DNA from: Methylovirgula sp. 4M-Z18
Lineage (GTDB): Bacteria > Pseudomonadota > Alphaproteobacteria > Rhizobiales > Beijerinckiaceae
DNA: 64,000 nt
Direction: 5' to 3'
Assembly (NCBI RefSeq): GCF_037890675.1
Contig: NZ_CP149574.1
Coordinates: 806,001-870,000, forward strand
The notes beneath the pieces were generated by a model, which was not told where the DNA came from, did no database searches, and saw nothing but the letters and a program-made list of their open reading frames with translations. The position numbers were made by a program, and so were the translations under genes. Position 1 is the first letter of the stretch; each line of letters starts with the position of its first letter. Of this stretch, positions 28,231 to 36,725 are shown one piece after another.

Positions 28231-28280
28231 CGTTACCTCCCGGAGATATTCCAAATTGTCATTTTGGTTTGTGCGGCGGG

Positions 28281-28307
28281 GCTTTTTTACGACCCTCGTA
28301 AAAAAGC
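28281..28307. promoter_or_regulatory. Candidate operator for the LacI-type regulator
   Basis: A perfect inverted repeat (GCTTTTTTACGA, 3-base centre CCC, TCGTAAAAAAGC) about 50 bases upstream of the binding-protein gene and 110 bases upstream of the regulator gene. The region is divergent and AT-rich, the usual place for a LacI-family site. The arms are longer than most such operators, and a transcript across it could also fold. Confidence 0.5.
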
Positions 28308-28418
28308 TCGCACCAATGCCCGACCTTGTCAACAATTCGCAAAAATAATTACTCAATAATCTAAAAGATGTTACTTATTAAGTGTATAAGTATGATAATA
28401 TGCGCATATTGATTTGAA

Positions 28419-29549
28419 ATGATGATTGGATCGATGAAAAAACTACGGACCCCGAAAAAAATCTCGCAGGGAGAGCGCGCGGAAGATTCCAAGCCGCCGC
28501 GGGGTCGCGGTAAAGGGGGACGCGATCGGCGTCCGACCATGACCGACGTCGCGGAAGCCGCGGGCGTATCGCAAACGACGGTGTCGCTCGTGCTCAACGG
28601 CGCAGGGAGCGCGCGGCTTGCGGGGGAGACGCGCGAGCGCGTCTTGAAGGCGGCGCAAGCCCTGGACTATCGGCTGATCAAGCGCGGCCTGTTGCCGAAA
28701 ACACCCGGCGGCGGCGCCGCAATCGGCTTCGTCGCTAACGAAATGTCGACCGATCCCTGGACGGCAATCGCGCTTGACGGTGCGCGCGAGAAGGCCTGGG
28801 AGCATGGATTGACGATTCTTTCCGCCGTGACCGGGGGCGACGCCGAGCGGGAACAGGCCATCCTCGCCCATATGGCTTCGCAACCCCTGCTGGGGCTCAT
28901 CTACGGCACGATGTACACGCGCCGTATTGAGCGCCCGCAGATCCGCAATGTGCCGACGGTTCTGCTGAATTGCTATCTCGCCGACGGCTCCTTGCCCTCG
29001 ATCGTGCCGGGCGAAATTGCGGGCGGGCACACGGCGACACGGCGCTTGCTGCGCGCCGGCCATCGACGCATCGGCCACATCATGGGCGAGGCGCGGATGG
29101 ACGCCTCGCATGACCGGCTGAAAGGCTATCGCAACGCCCTCGCCAATGCGGATCTCCCGTTCGACCCGGACCTCGTCCGCCCCGGCAATTGGGAGCCGAG
29201 CTCCGGCTACGAGCAAACGCAGGTGCTGATGCGGCTCGCCGAGCCGCCCACGGCGATTTTTTGCGCGAATGATTTAATGGCGATCGGCTGCATGGATGCG
29301 CTGAAGGAAATGGGCAAACGCATCCCCGACGATGTGGCGGTCATCGGCTACGACAATCGCGACCTCGCCCCCTTCACCCGTCCGGCCCTCACCACCGTCC
29401 TGTTGCCGCATTACGAAATGGGCGAGCAGGCGGTGGATTATCTCGTCCACTATGCCCGGCGCCCGCCGCTGCGTGCGCCGCAGCTCAAAGTGGAATGTCC
29501 GCTCATCGAACGGCGGTCGGTCGGTCCGGCCGCGTCTGTGCCCTGTTGA
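28419..29549 (+). CDS. LacI-family transcriptional regulator
   Basis: A 376-residue repressor-type protein. After a basic 38-residue leader comes the LacI helix-turn-helix (MTDVAEAAGVSQTTVSLVLN), then a type I binding-protein-like effector domain with DDVAVIGYDNRDLAPFTRPA near 305-325. The long basic N-terminal extension is unusual; an internal start cannot be excluded. It is divergent from the first sugar cassette and directly precedes the isomerase-like gene, so it probably controls both, with the transported sugar or a derivative as ligand. Confidence 0.9.
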   Translation: MMIGSMKKLRTPKKISQGERAEDSKPPRGRGKGGRDRRPTMTDVAEAAGVSQTTVSLVLNGAGSARLAGETRERVLKAAQALDYRLIKRGLLPKTPGGGAAIGFVANEMSTDPWTAIALDGAREKAWEHGLTILSAVTGGDAEREQAILAHMASQPLLGLIYGTMYTRRIERPQIRNVPTVLLNCYLADGSLPSIVPGEIAGGHTATRRLLRAGHRRIGHIMGEARMDASHDRLKGYRNALANADLPFDPDLVRPGNWEPSSGYEQTQVLMRLAEPPTAIFCANDLMAIGCMDALKEMGKRIPDDVAVIGYDNRDLAPFTRPALTTVLLPHYEMGEQAVDYLVHYARRPPLRAPQLKVECPLIERRSVGPAASVPC

Positions 29550-29614
29550 GCCGACGCCATTGCGACGCGAAAGCGGTTCTTGACTTTCCCCTGCACCAGA
29601 ACGGAAAACATCCC

Positions 29615-30397
29615 ATGCTTCCTCTTTATTCCGCCTGCATCGAGTGGCTCTTTGCAGCCGAGGCCCCTGATTTTGCCGACCGCATACGCGCCGCCGCGCG
29701 CGCCGGCCTGGGCGGTGTCGAATTCTGGTTCTGGCGTAACAAGGATATTCCGTCGATTGAAGCCGCTCTGGCGGAGACGGGCCTCAAGCTGACGAGCCTG
29801 GTCGCGGAACCGATGGTGCCGCTGACCGATCCGACGTGCCATGGCGCATTTCTCGAAGGCTTGAAGGAGAGCGTCGACATGGCGCGCCGGCTCAAGTCGC
29901 CGGTCCTCATTGCGCAGGTCGGCGACGATCTGCCGGGGCGGGGCAGGGCGGAGCAGCGACAGGCGATCATCGATTGTCTCGGCCGTGCCGCCGATAGTCT
30001 GGCAGGATCCGGCGTTCGGCTGGCGATCGAACCCCTGAACACCTTGGTCGATCACGTCGGCTATTTCCTGCCTTCGACGGAAGAGGGGCTGGATATTGTC
30101 GATGCGGTGGGGCGGACGGAGATCCGCCTTCTCTACGATATCTACCATTCGGCGGTCATGTCGGAGGACATCGCGGCTGTCCTGGCCGGCCGGGTGGACC
30201 GGGTCGCGCATGTCCATCTCGCCGATACGCCGGGGCGACATGAGCCGGGCAGCGGCAAGCTCGACTGGCAGAAGCGCGTCGATTGGCTCTATGCGCAGGG
30301 TTACGAGGGCCTCGTCGGTCTCGAGTACAAGCCGAGGGGCGGAACCCTCGACAGCCTGGCGGCGCTGAACCTCAGTGCGCGGGGAAGCCGCGTTTAA
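29615..30397 (+). CDS. Hydroxypyruvate isomerase-like TIM-barrel protein
   Basis: A 260-residue AP endonuclease family 2 (xylose isomerase-like) TIM barrel. Metal and active-site features include IEPLN (about 134), LLYDIYHSAVMSED (about 173-186), HVHLADTPGRHEPG (about 198-211) and GLEYKP near the C-terminus. The group includes hydroxypyruvate isomerase and sugar epimerases; the exact reaction is not clear. I chose the ATG at 29615, since the family starts here and the extra 40 upstream codons are not conserved-looking. The stop overlaps that of the SixA-type gene on the other strand. The placement next to two sugar importers suggests a catabolic step. Confidence 0.83.
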   Translation: MLPLYSACIEWLFAAEAPDFADRIRAAARAGLGGVEFWFWRNKDIPSIEAALAETGLKLTSLVAEPMVPLTDPTCHGAFLEGLKESVDMARRLKSPVLIAQVGDDLPGRGRAEQRQAIIDCLGRAADSLAGSGVRLAIEPLNTLVDHVGYFLPSTEEGLDIVDAVGRTEIRLLYDIYHSAVMSEDIAAVLAGRVDRVAHVHLADTPGRHEPGSGKLDWQKRVDWLYAQGYEGLVGLEYKPRGGTLDSLAALNLSARGSRV

Positions 30398-30924
30398 TCT
30401 TCGATTTCGCCGAAATGCGCCGAGGTCACGAAACGGTCGAGCCGTCCGCTTTTGACCTGAACCTCGCGCCAGCTCTCGATGTCGAAGTCGATGACCGTCA
30501 AGGCGGCGGTCGGATATTTGCTCGCCAGCCTCTGCGCGGCATAGCGGTCGCCGTAGCCGATCAGGTCGACGGCGAATTGATGAATGCCGGGATTGTGTCC
30601 GACAAGCAGCACGCTCTTGGTCTTGTTGGACGCGTGCCGCATCACTTTCAGCAGCGTCGCGGGGGACGCGTCGTAGACATGCGGTTCCATCTGCACGAGA
30701 ACGGCCGCCTCGCCGCCGAAATGTTCCAGCACGTCGCTCAGCGTCTGGCGCGTCCGGGCGGTGTCGGACACGATAGCCGCATCCGGGATGAGCTGCTCGT
30801 CCTTCAGATATTGTCCGATCTGCGCCGATTGGTTGTGGCCGCGTGTCGTCAGCGGCCGCTCCTTGTCGCCGCCGCCGGCAAGCGGCGCGGCCTTGGCGTG
30901 GCGCAACAGCATGAGACGAAACAT
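30394..30924 (-). CDS. SixA-type histidine phosphatase
   Basis: A 176-residue phosphohistidine phosphatase of the histidine phosphatase superfamily. The catalytic motif is LMLLRHAKA near the N-terminus, DTARTRQT carries a second phosphate-binding Arg, and LLVGHNPG supplies the second catalytic His. SixA-like enzymes remove phosphate from His residues of phosphotransfer proteins. The ATG at 30924, with GGGGA 7 bases upstream, is preferred over the TTG at 30930. It follows the second sugar permease gene by 73 bases. Confidence 0.88.
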   Translation of the reverse strand: MFRLMLLRHAKAAPLAGGGDKERPLTTRGHNQSAQIGQYLKDEQLIPDAAIVSDTARTRQTLSDVLEHFGGEAAVLVQMEPHVYDASPATLLKVMRHASNKTKSVLLVGHNPGIHQFAVDLIGYGDRYAAQRLASKYPTAALTVIDFDIESWREVQVKSGRLDRFVTSAHFGEIED

Positions 30925-30997
30925 GAGCAATCCCCGAGCAAAATGCAGGTTGTCATGTCACAAAGATGGTGCTGCGATCAAGCGGGTTTCTTAGGTC

Positions 30998-31963
30998 CTA
31001 GTTCTTGCGGCGGCGCAGGTTATCAAAATAGACGATGACGATGATCAGCCCGCCGGTAATCACTTTCTGCCAGGCATTGTTAATGCCGAGTAGATTGGCG
31101 CCATTGTTGATCGTGGTCAGAATGAACGAGCCGAGCAGGGGGCCGTGAATCGAGCCCACAGCGCCAAACAGGCTGGTGCCGCCGATCACCGAGGACGCGA
31201 TGGATTTGAGTTCATCGCCTTCACCCTGGAAGAAGCTGCCGATGCCGAGCCGCATGGCGAGCATGACGCCGACAAAGGCCGCGCAAAGCGAGGACAACAT
31301 ATAGGCGATATAGGTGATCCGCTGGACTTTGACGCCCGACAAGCGCGCGGCTTCCTTATTCGAGCCGATCGCGAAAAGGTAACGGCCCCAGCGGCTTTGA
31401 TGGAGGAAAAAATATCCAGGTACTGCAACCAGAACGACCAGCCAAAACAAATTGGGGATGGTGAGAAAATCGCCGACCGCAAAGCCGGTGAAATTATCAT
31501 CGGTAATCGAGATCGAAGCGCTGGTGATGAGCTGCCCAAACCCTCGGATTGCGGTCAAAGTCGCCAAAGTCATGATGAAAGGCGGCAAGCCAAGTTGCAC
31601 GACGCCAAAGGCATGAAACATGCCGATGGCCAAGCCGATGCCGAGCGTACCCGCGATGGCGAGCCACACGGGCCACCCGTTCTGGAGCATGAGTGCAATG
31701 ATCAGGCTGCAAAAACCTTCGACTGCGCCGACCGAGAGATCGATGCCGCCGGTGATAATCACGAATGTTTGCCCGAGCGCCAGAATTGCTACCATCGAGC
31801 CTTGGCGCAGAATATTGGCGAAATTGTTCCATTGCAGAAAGCTTTGCGGCACAGTTACAGCTAAAAACAGCCACATGAGAAGGAGCAGACCGACGAGCGT
31901 CAATCCGAGAAGGATGTCCAACCGCGCGCTGGCCTTTTTCGCCGCTTTGTCCTGCACACTCAT
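30998..31963 (-). CDS. Second sugar ABC transporter permease, RbsC type
   Basis: A 321-residue membrane protein of the same family as the permease ending at 24660. GQTFVIITGGIDLSVGAVEG is its family signature, and the C-terminal region GAVGSIHGPLLGSFIL is conserved. It belongs to the second cassette (binding protein, ATPase, permease) read leftwards from 34591. The two permeases differ widely in sequence, so the cassettes are probably not a recent duplication. Confidence 0.92.
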   Translation of the reverse strand: MSVQDKAAKKASARLDILLGLTLVGLLLLMWLFLAVTVPQSFLQWNNFANILRQGSMVAILALGQTFVIITGGIDLSVGAVEGFCSLIIALMLQNGWPVWLAIAGTLGIGLAIGMFHAFGVVQLGLPPFIMTLATLTAIRGFGQLITSASISITDDNFTGFAVGDFLTIPNLFWLVVLVAVPGYFFLHQSRWGRYLFAIGSNKEAARLSGVKVQRITYIAYMLSSLCAAFVGVMLAMRLGIGSFFQGEGDELKSIASSVIGGTSLFGAVGSIHGPLLGSFILTTINNGANLLGINNAWQKVITGGLIIVIVYFDNLRRRKN

Positions 31964-32002
31964 ATTGCGTCCTCCCCCATATATTTTATCGCGCTTTTCG
32001 CG

Positions 32003-33517
32003 TCAGACGCCAATCGCTTCGGTTAATATCGTCTCGTGCGACGCATCCTTGAAATCATGCGAGGCGACGAGTGAACCGCGACGGAACACGTGCAACCGGT
32101 CGGCCAATTCATAGACTTCCGGCAGATAAGACGAGATCATGATGATGCCTGCGCCTTGATGCAAAAGCTGTCCCATGAGCCGGTAGATTTCCGCCTTGGT
32201 GCCGACATCGACGCCAACTGTCGGCTCATCGAAGAGGAAGAGCTTAGCGCCATGGTTCAGCCATTTGCCGATGACGATCTTTTGCTGGTTGCCGCCCGAC
32301 AGGCTCGATGCATTGGCTTGCCGCGACGCCGTCTTAATCCGCATGTCCTTGATTTGGCGCTCCGCCGCCTTTGCTTCTTGCGGCAAATTGATCAACGGCC
32401 CCGTCGAGAGACGATCGAAGATCGGCAGATTGATATTAAAGCCGACGCCGAGATTGAGACAAAGCCCTTGGTCGCGGCGGCTTTCCGGCGCAAGCGCAAT
32501 GCCCAAATCCATGGCGGTGCGCTCTGAACCGATGACAACGCGGTTGCCCTGCCAGAGAATCTCGCCGCCGGTCGCCGGAAAGCGCCCGAAGAGACTCTGG
32601 ACGAACTCGCTGCGGCCGGCGCCGATCAGGCCATAGAGACCGACGATTTCGCCTTCACGCACCGATAGGGAAATATTGTTGAAGCCAGGACCGCTCAAAC
32701 CCTTGGTCTCCAGGATCGTTGCGCCGAGCGGAATTTGGTCTTTGTGATAAATCTGCTCAATGGAACGATTGATCATCAAGGCGATTAAATCGTTTTCATT
32801 GGTCTCCGTGATGAGCCGCGTGCCGACCAATGCGCCATCGCGCAGGACCGAAACGCGGTCGCATAGCTCGAACACTTCTTCCAGGCGGTGACTGATATAG
32901 ACAATGGTTGTTCCATTGGCCTTTAACTGGCGGATGAGCCTGAACAGGGCGTCCGATTCCTGCCGCGTGAGATAGGCTGTTGGCTCATCGAAAATGAGAA
33001 ATTTTGCGCTGCGCCGTTCGGCCCGCGCCGTGGCAACAAGCTGCTGCTGGCCGATGGTGAGCGACGACAACAGAGCGCCGGCGGGAAGCGAGAAACCCAG
33101 CGAGTCAAGTAGTTTTTGGCCTTCGCGAACCATGGTGCCATGCTGCAACAGGCCGAATTTAACGGCCTCGTCGCCAAGGAACAAATTGGCGGCGACTGTG
33201 AGATGGGGGCACAGCACCACCTCTTGATGAACCGCATTGATCCCAAGGCCGATCGCTTCATGCGGATCGTTGAGCGGAACGGATTGTCCCTGCCAGTAAA
33301 TTTCGCCGGACGTGCGCCGATGAACGCCAGTCAGCACTTTGATCAGCGTCGATTTTCCCGCACCGTTCTCGCCGACGATGGCGTGGATCTCGCCGCGTTC
33401 AAACGACAGGTCCACCGCCTTCAAGGCATGGGTCGCGCCAAAGCGTTTGTCGAGCTGGTGCAGCGACAGCAAAGGGGCGGGTGCGGCGGCTGTAGAAGGT
33501 GGATCAGTGAGTGACAT
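32003..33517 (-). CDS. Second sugar ABC transporter ATPase, RbsA type
   Basis: A 504-residue double ATPase. Walker A GENGAGKST is at 49-57, followed by FLIFDEPTAYLT as Walker B of the first half. The second half has LSGGNQQKIVIGKWLNHG and LFLFDEPTVGVDVGTK. I start at the ATG at 33517, since the 20 upstream codons lack family resemblance. It is separated from the binding-protein gene by a strong hairpin, and the permease gene follows by 39 bases. Confidence 0.93.
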   Translation of the reverse strand: MSLTDPPSTAAAPAPLLSLHQLDKRFGATHALKAVDLSFERGEIHAIVGENGAGKSTLIKVLTGVHRRTSGEIYWQGQSVPLNDPHEAIGLGINAVHQEVVLCPHLTVAANLFLGDEAVKFGLLQHGTMVREGQKLLDSLGFSLPAGALLSSLTIGQQQLVATARAERRSAKFLIFDEPTAYLTRQESDALFRLIRQLKANGTTIVYISHRLEEVFELCDRVSVLRDGALVGTRLITETNENDLIALMINRSIEQIYHKDQIPLGATILETKGLSGPGFNNISLSVREGEIVGLYGLIGAGRSEFVQSLFGRFPATGGEILWQGNRVVIGSERTAMDLGIALAPESRRDQGLCLNLGVGFNINLPIFDRLSTGPLINLPQEAKAAERQIKDMRIKTASRQANASSLSGGNQQKIVIGKWLNHGAKLFLFDEPTVGVDVGTKAEIYRLMGQLLHQGAGIIMISSYLPEVYELADRLHVFRRGSLVASHDFKDASHETILTEAIGV

Positions 33518-33560
33518 GTCCGGGCGCCTTTTCTTGGCAACGAATGGGCCGGCGGAAGTG

Positions 33561-33592
33561 TGACACGGCTGGGACAAGTCCCAGCCGTGTCA
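33561..33592 (-). promoter_or_regulatory. Strong intergenic stem-loop in second sugar cassette
   Basis: A perfect 14-bp inverted repeat (TGACACGGCTGGGA and TCCCAGCCGTGTCA) with a 4-base loop, lying between the binding-protein stop and the ATPase start. No U-tract follows on the minus strand, so it is more likely an mRNA-stabilising or partly attenuating hairpin that raises binding-protein levels relative to the membrane parts. Confidence 0.6.
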
Positions 33593-33625
33593 TATCGTCA
33601 GATGGCAAGCGCCAAGAGCGATTGT

Positions 33626-34591
33626 TTACTTAATGTTGGGGCTCAGCAATTCTTTAGCGCGTGGCTCTTTCATATTTGCGGTGGTGATCAGATTTGCGCC
33701 GGTATCGACAAAGGTTTCGACCTTCTCGCCTTTTGATGCCGCCAGAGCCGTCTTGATGCCGTCATAGCCCATCCGGTATGGGTCTTGAACCACGAGGCCA
33801 GCCAAAACGCCATCGGCCAAGAATTTGACCGTCTTGTCGTCAGAGTCAAAGCCGATCACTTTGATCGCGTCCTGCTTCTTATTCTCGGCAATCGCCTGGC
33901 CCGCTCCCTGCGCCATGATGAGGTTGGACGCAAAAACACCACGCAGATTCGGGTTGGCCGTGATCAAATCGGTCATGATGTTCAGGCCCGTCGTCGCCGT
34001 GCCGTCTGCAACTTTGTCGGCCACCAGTTTGAGGCCAGGATATTTGGCGGCGAGTTCTTCCTTAAAGCCTTTCGCGCGCTCGTCGAGCGAACCAACGCCG
34101 GGGATGGAGGTGATGAGTGCAACGTCGCCTTCAGGCTTGCCATATTTGGCTGCGATGGCGGCGGCGAGACCATCGGCCGCAATGCGCCCCCCCTGAACAT
34201 TGTCCGTCGTCAAAAATGACGTGAAGGCTTTGGAATCGGCAGCCGAATCGATACCGATAATTTTGACTGACTTTGCTGCCTCGTCGATCGGCTTGCCAAG
34301 CGCAGCGCGCTGGGTGGGCGAGATCACGATGGCCGCGGGCTTGGTGGAAACGGCATTTTCCAGGATCGAAATCTGACCGTTAATGTCGGATTCCGATTGC
34401 GCACCGAGTTCCGGCACGTTCACGTTCAAGTCCTTACCGGCTTTACGCGCACCAGCCAGAACGATCTGCCAATAAAAAGACGTCGTATCCTTGACGATAA
34501 TCGGGATCGTCGGCTTGTCGGCGGCCGAGGCCGGCGCGGCAAAAGCTGCCATCGATACCGCTGCCAAAATGGCAAGCAAACGCGCTTTCAT
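33626..34591 (-). CDS. Second sugar ABC transporter binding protein
   Basis: A 321-residue type I periplasmic binding protein. The ATG at 34591 has GGGAGAG upstream and gives a signal peptide (MKARLLAILAAVSMAAFAAP, cleaved after ASA near 23). PIIVKDTTSFYWQIVLAGAR and VIGFDSDDKTV are typical of the ribose/allose group. It is the first gene of the second cassette, behind a promoter region with a palindrome. The ligand is unknown. Confidence 0.92.
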   Translation of the reverse strand: MKARLLAILAAVSMAAFAAPASAADKPTIPIIVKDTTSFYWQIVLAGARKAGKDLNVNVPELGAQSESDINGQISILENAVSTKPAAIVISPTQRAALGKPIDEAAKSVKIIGIDSAADSKAFTSFLTTDNVQGGRIAADGLAAAIAAKYGKPEGDVALITSIPGVGSLDERAKGFKEELAAKYPGLKLVADKVADGTATTGLNIMTDLITANPNLRGVFASNLIMAQGAGQAIAENKKQDAIKVIGFDSDDKTVKFLADGVLAGLVVQDPYRMGYDGIKTALAASKGEKVETFVDTGANLITTANMKEPRAKELLSPNIK

Positions 34592-34658
34592 GAGTTCTCT
34601 CCCTGGGATCTTATATGCGCGCCGCTCACGGCGGCTCATACGCCAGCGAATAATGCCG

Positions 34659-34692
34659 CACTGGAATATAAAGTCAATCTAGCATTCCAGTG
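34659..34692 (-). promoter_or_regulatory. Candidate operator/promoter of second sugar cassette
   Basis: An inverted repeat (CACTGGAAT and ATTCCAGTG, 16-base gap) about 70-100 bases upstream of the binding-protein start. On the minus strand a TTGACT lies between the arms and could be a -35 element, with ATTATT 17 bases further on. A repressor bound here would block this promoter. This is inference from position and symmetry. Confidence 0.45.
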
Positions 34693-34699
34693 GCAGGGC

Positions 34700-34732
34700 A
34701 AAACAAAACGCGCAGGCTTTAACGCCTGCGCG
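34700..34732 (-). terminator. Intrinsic terminator of the GlsB/YeaQ gene
   Basis: A 9-bp G+C-rich stem (CGCGCAGGC and GCCTGCGCG, 6-base loop) 26 bases beyond the stop of the minus-strand GlsB gene. On that strand the stem is followed by TTTTGTTTT, a good U-tract. Confidence 0.85.
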
Positions 34733-34757
34733 CCGAAAATCGCGCGGTCCGGTCTCG

Positions 34758-35009
34758 TTACGCTCGTCGGATCAGCGACAGCAAGACAAGGATGATCACG
34801 CCGCCGATCACGCCGTTGATCAGTTCCGCGAGGAAGGCACTCTCAACGAGATGAAAATTGAGTTTTTGCAAGATGAAGCCGGCCAGGGCCGCGCCGACGA
34901 TACCAAGAATGATGTTCAACATGACGCCGAAACCGGCGCCGTCAACGATTTGGCCGGCGAGCCAGCCTGCGATGCCGCCGACAACAATCCATTCAATAAA
35001 ACCGAGCAT
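34758..35009 (-). CDS. GlsB/YeaQ/YmgE family small membrane protein
   Basis: An 83-residue protein with three glycine-rich hydrophobic segments: FIEWIVVGGIAGWLAGQIV, LNIILGIVGAALAGFIL, and LINGVIGGVIILVLLSLI. This is the standard transglycosylase-associated (YeaQ) fold, found in many bacteria under stress control; its molecular role is unknown. I start at the ATG at 35009, behind GGGGGAT, not at the GTG at 35021. A clear terminator follows. Confidence 0.9.
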   Translation of the reverse strand: MLGFIEWIVVGGIAGWLAGQIVDGAGFGVMLNIILGIVGAALAGFILQKLNFHLVESAFLAELINGVIGGVIILVLLSLIRRA

Positions 35010-35336
35010 GATATCCCCCACAAACTGCGAAGCGCGACGCCGCGCCCCTAGGGTTAAAGATGACCTTCGTAAGATATATTGGCGCGACCAGCGCTATTCA
35101 GACGCTTGACTTTACTCAGAATACCCCAACCGGCGTCCTTAAGACAAAAGTAAACACTTCATTCATGAACCGATTGTGAACGAATATCAAACGTTTTTCG
35201 CTCAGTCATCCTGCAGCAAGTATACACAATTGTGCCGATCGGGATTGGCCGCGGCGAAGGCTCAGGTGCGGTCTCGCGCTCAACCCTCAAGGCCGCGCCG
35301 CATAGGTTGACCGAAGTTGCGGCGTCGCAAACGGAC
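35010..35336. other. Gene-free stretch between GlsB and UspA genes
   Basis: 327 bases without a supported gene. It must carry the leftward promoter of the GlsB gene. I looked for an EcfG-type general-stress promoter (GGAAC and CGTT) and did not find a good match. A minus-strand frame of 80 codons (35159-35401) overlaps the uspA-like gene and is not credible. Confidence 0.5.
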
Positions 35337-35777
35337 TTAATGCCTGACCACGAGCACCGAGCATTTGGCGTGCCGGACGACGGTCTTGGAGTTCGAGCCA
35401 AGCAGATAGGTCTTCATGGCCGGGCGGTGCGAGCCCATCACGATCAGATCGGCCTCGATGGCATCCGCTTCGGCCAGGATCTCGGGGTAGACGCCGCCGG
35501 TGCGCACGTGCCAGGTGACGCGTCCGTCCGGCATCGGCAATCGTTTGGCGACATCCGACAGTTCCTGCTCGGCGATCTGCTTCTGCGTGACGTTGAAATC
35601 CGGCGGCACGAAATCCATGAAGGTGGAGGGCAGCAGCGTTTGCACGTTCAAGAGATGGAGCGAGCCTGCGGAATAATCGGCGATCGCCGCCGCCTTGTAG
35701 AGGGCCGGCAGGGCGATTTCGAGATCGGTCAGATCGACCGGAACGAGAATGGTCTGGAATAACGGATCACCTGGCAT
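35337..35777 (-). CDS. Universal stress protein, UspA family
   Basis: A 146-residue single-domain Usp. The beta-1 start FQTILVPVDLTD and the C-terminal ATP-binding segment MGSHRPAM...LLGSNSKTVVRHAKC...VLVV fit the ATP-binding (MJ0577-like) subgroup. These proteins are induced by growth arrest and stress. GGAGG lies 9 bases upstream of the ATG. The gene stands alone, divergent from dksA across 270 bases. Confidence 0.92.
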   Translation of the reverse strand: MPGDPLFQTILVPVDLTDLEIALPALYKAAAIADYSAGSLHLLNVQTLLPSTFMDFVPPDFNVTQKQIAEQELSDVAKRLPMPDGRVTWHVRTGGVYPEILAEADAIEADLIVMGSHRPAMKTYLLGSNSKTVVRHAKCSVLVVRH

Positions 35778-36047
35778 GGCCTTGACCTCCTGGTGTTACC
35801 CTCAATGTGGGCGCGGCGGCCGCGATTTTCCAGAATGTGCCGATTCGCCGACGGCCTGGAGGCGGCCGAAACCTCGCCGAAACTTCATCAAACTGTCGCC
35901 AAGCTGTGCGCTAAAGCCCGATAAAGACCTGTTTTTACGCCAGTTTAGCACAATATACCCGATTTGCGCGGGATTTCAGGTCTTGCCGATTGTCTGCACA
36001 GCAACGGACCGTTATAAGGGCCGCAAATTTGCAAGGAGTGGGTTGGG

Positions 36048-36470
36048 ATGAAATCGTCTGATGTAATCGATGAGACGTATCGGCCTTCCGAAACCGAACC
36101 GTTTATGAATGACCGGCAGAAGGTCTATTTCCGACGCAAATTGATCGCCTGGAAAGAAGAGATCATCCGCGAGTCGCGCGAAACCCTGAACGCGCTGCAA
36201 AGCGAAAGCGAAAATCACCCCGATTTTGCCGACCGTGCGTCCTCCGAGACCGATCGGGCCATCGAGCTTCGGGCCCGCGACCGGCAGCGCAAGCTGATCG
36301 CGAAGATCGATGCGGCGTTGGGGCGGATCGACGACGGCACCTACGGCTATTGCGAAGAGACCGGCGAGCCGATCTCTCTGAAGCGCCTCGATGCCCGCCC
36401 GATCGCGACTTTGTCGGTCGAAGCGCAGGAACGCCACGAGAGACGGGAACGCGTCTATCGCGACGAATGA
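36048..36470 (+). CDS. dksA: RNA polymerase-binding regulator DksA
   Basis: A 140-residue DksA. It binds the secondary channel of RNA polymerase and, with ppGpp, retunes rRNA and amino-acid promoters. The long coiled coil with the acidic tip (DFADRASSETDRAIE) spans about 25-95, and the C-terminal TraR/DksA finger follows. Only one of the four classical zinc ligands remains (C102 in GYCEETGEPI); the other positions hold Thr, Leu or Val. This reduced finger is common in alphaproteobacterial DksA. Confidence 0.94.
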   Translation: MKSSDVIDETYRPSETEPFMNDRQKVYFRRKLIAWKEEIIRESRETLNALQSESENHPDFADRASSETDRAIELRARDRQRKLIAKIDAALGRIDDGTYGYCEETGEPISLKRLDARPIATLSVEAQERHERRERVYRDE

Positions 36471-36725
36471 AACGGCGCCGCAGGGGATTGCGGGCTGCAA
36501 AAGCCCCCCGCCGCAGCGGCTTTGATTGCGTTTAACGGACCGCGCCCGTCCCGGTCGCAATGCAATCTTCTGTGTTGCCGCCACATGCGACCGGTACGGC
36601 TCGGTCCTTTGAGTTCGCGTTCAATTCGGGCAGGCCCGGTTTATAGGAGCGCCGTCCAGGCGCCTGCTAGCCAAAAGCACGCGGTCCGGGCCGATTCCGC
36701 CGGCTCCATCAAAAACAGCGTATCC

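Noticed and set aside
28281-28307. Reading the palindrome as an intrinsic terminator
   Set aside because: It lies in a divergent intergenic region where no transcript should end, so an operator is more likely.
35010-35336. A general-stress (EcfG) promoter for the GlsB or UspA genes
   Set aside because: No acceptable GGAAC and CGTT pair at the right spacing was seen upstream of either gene.
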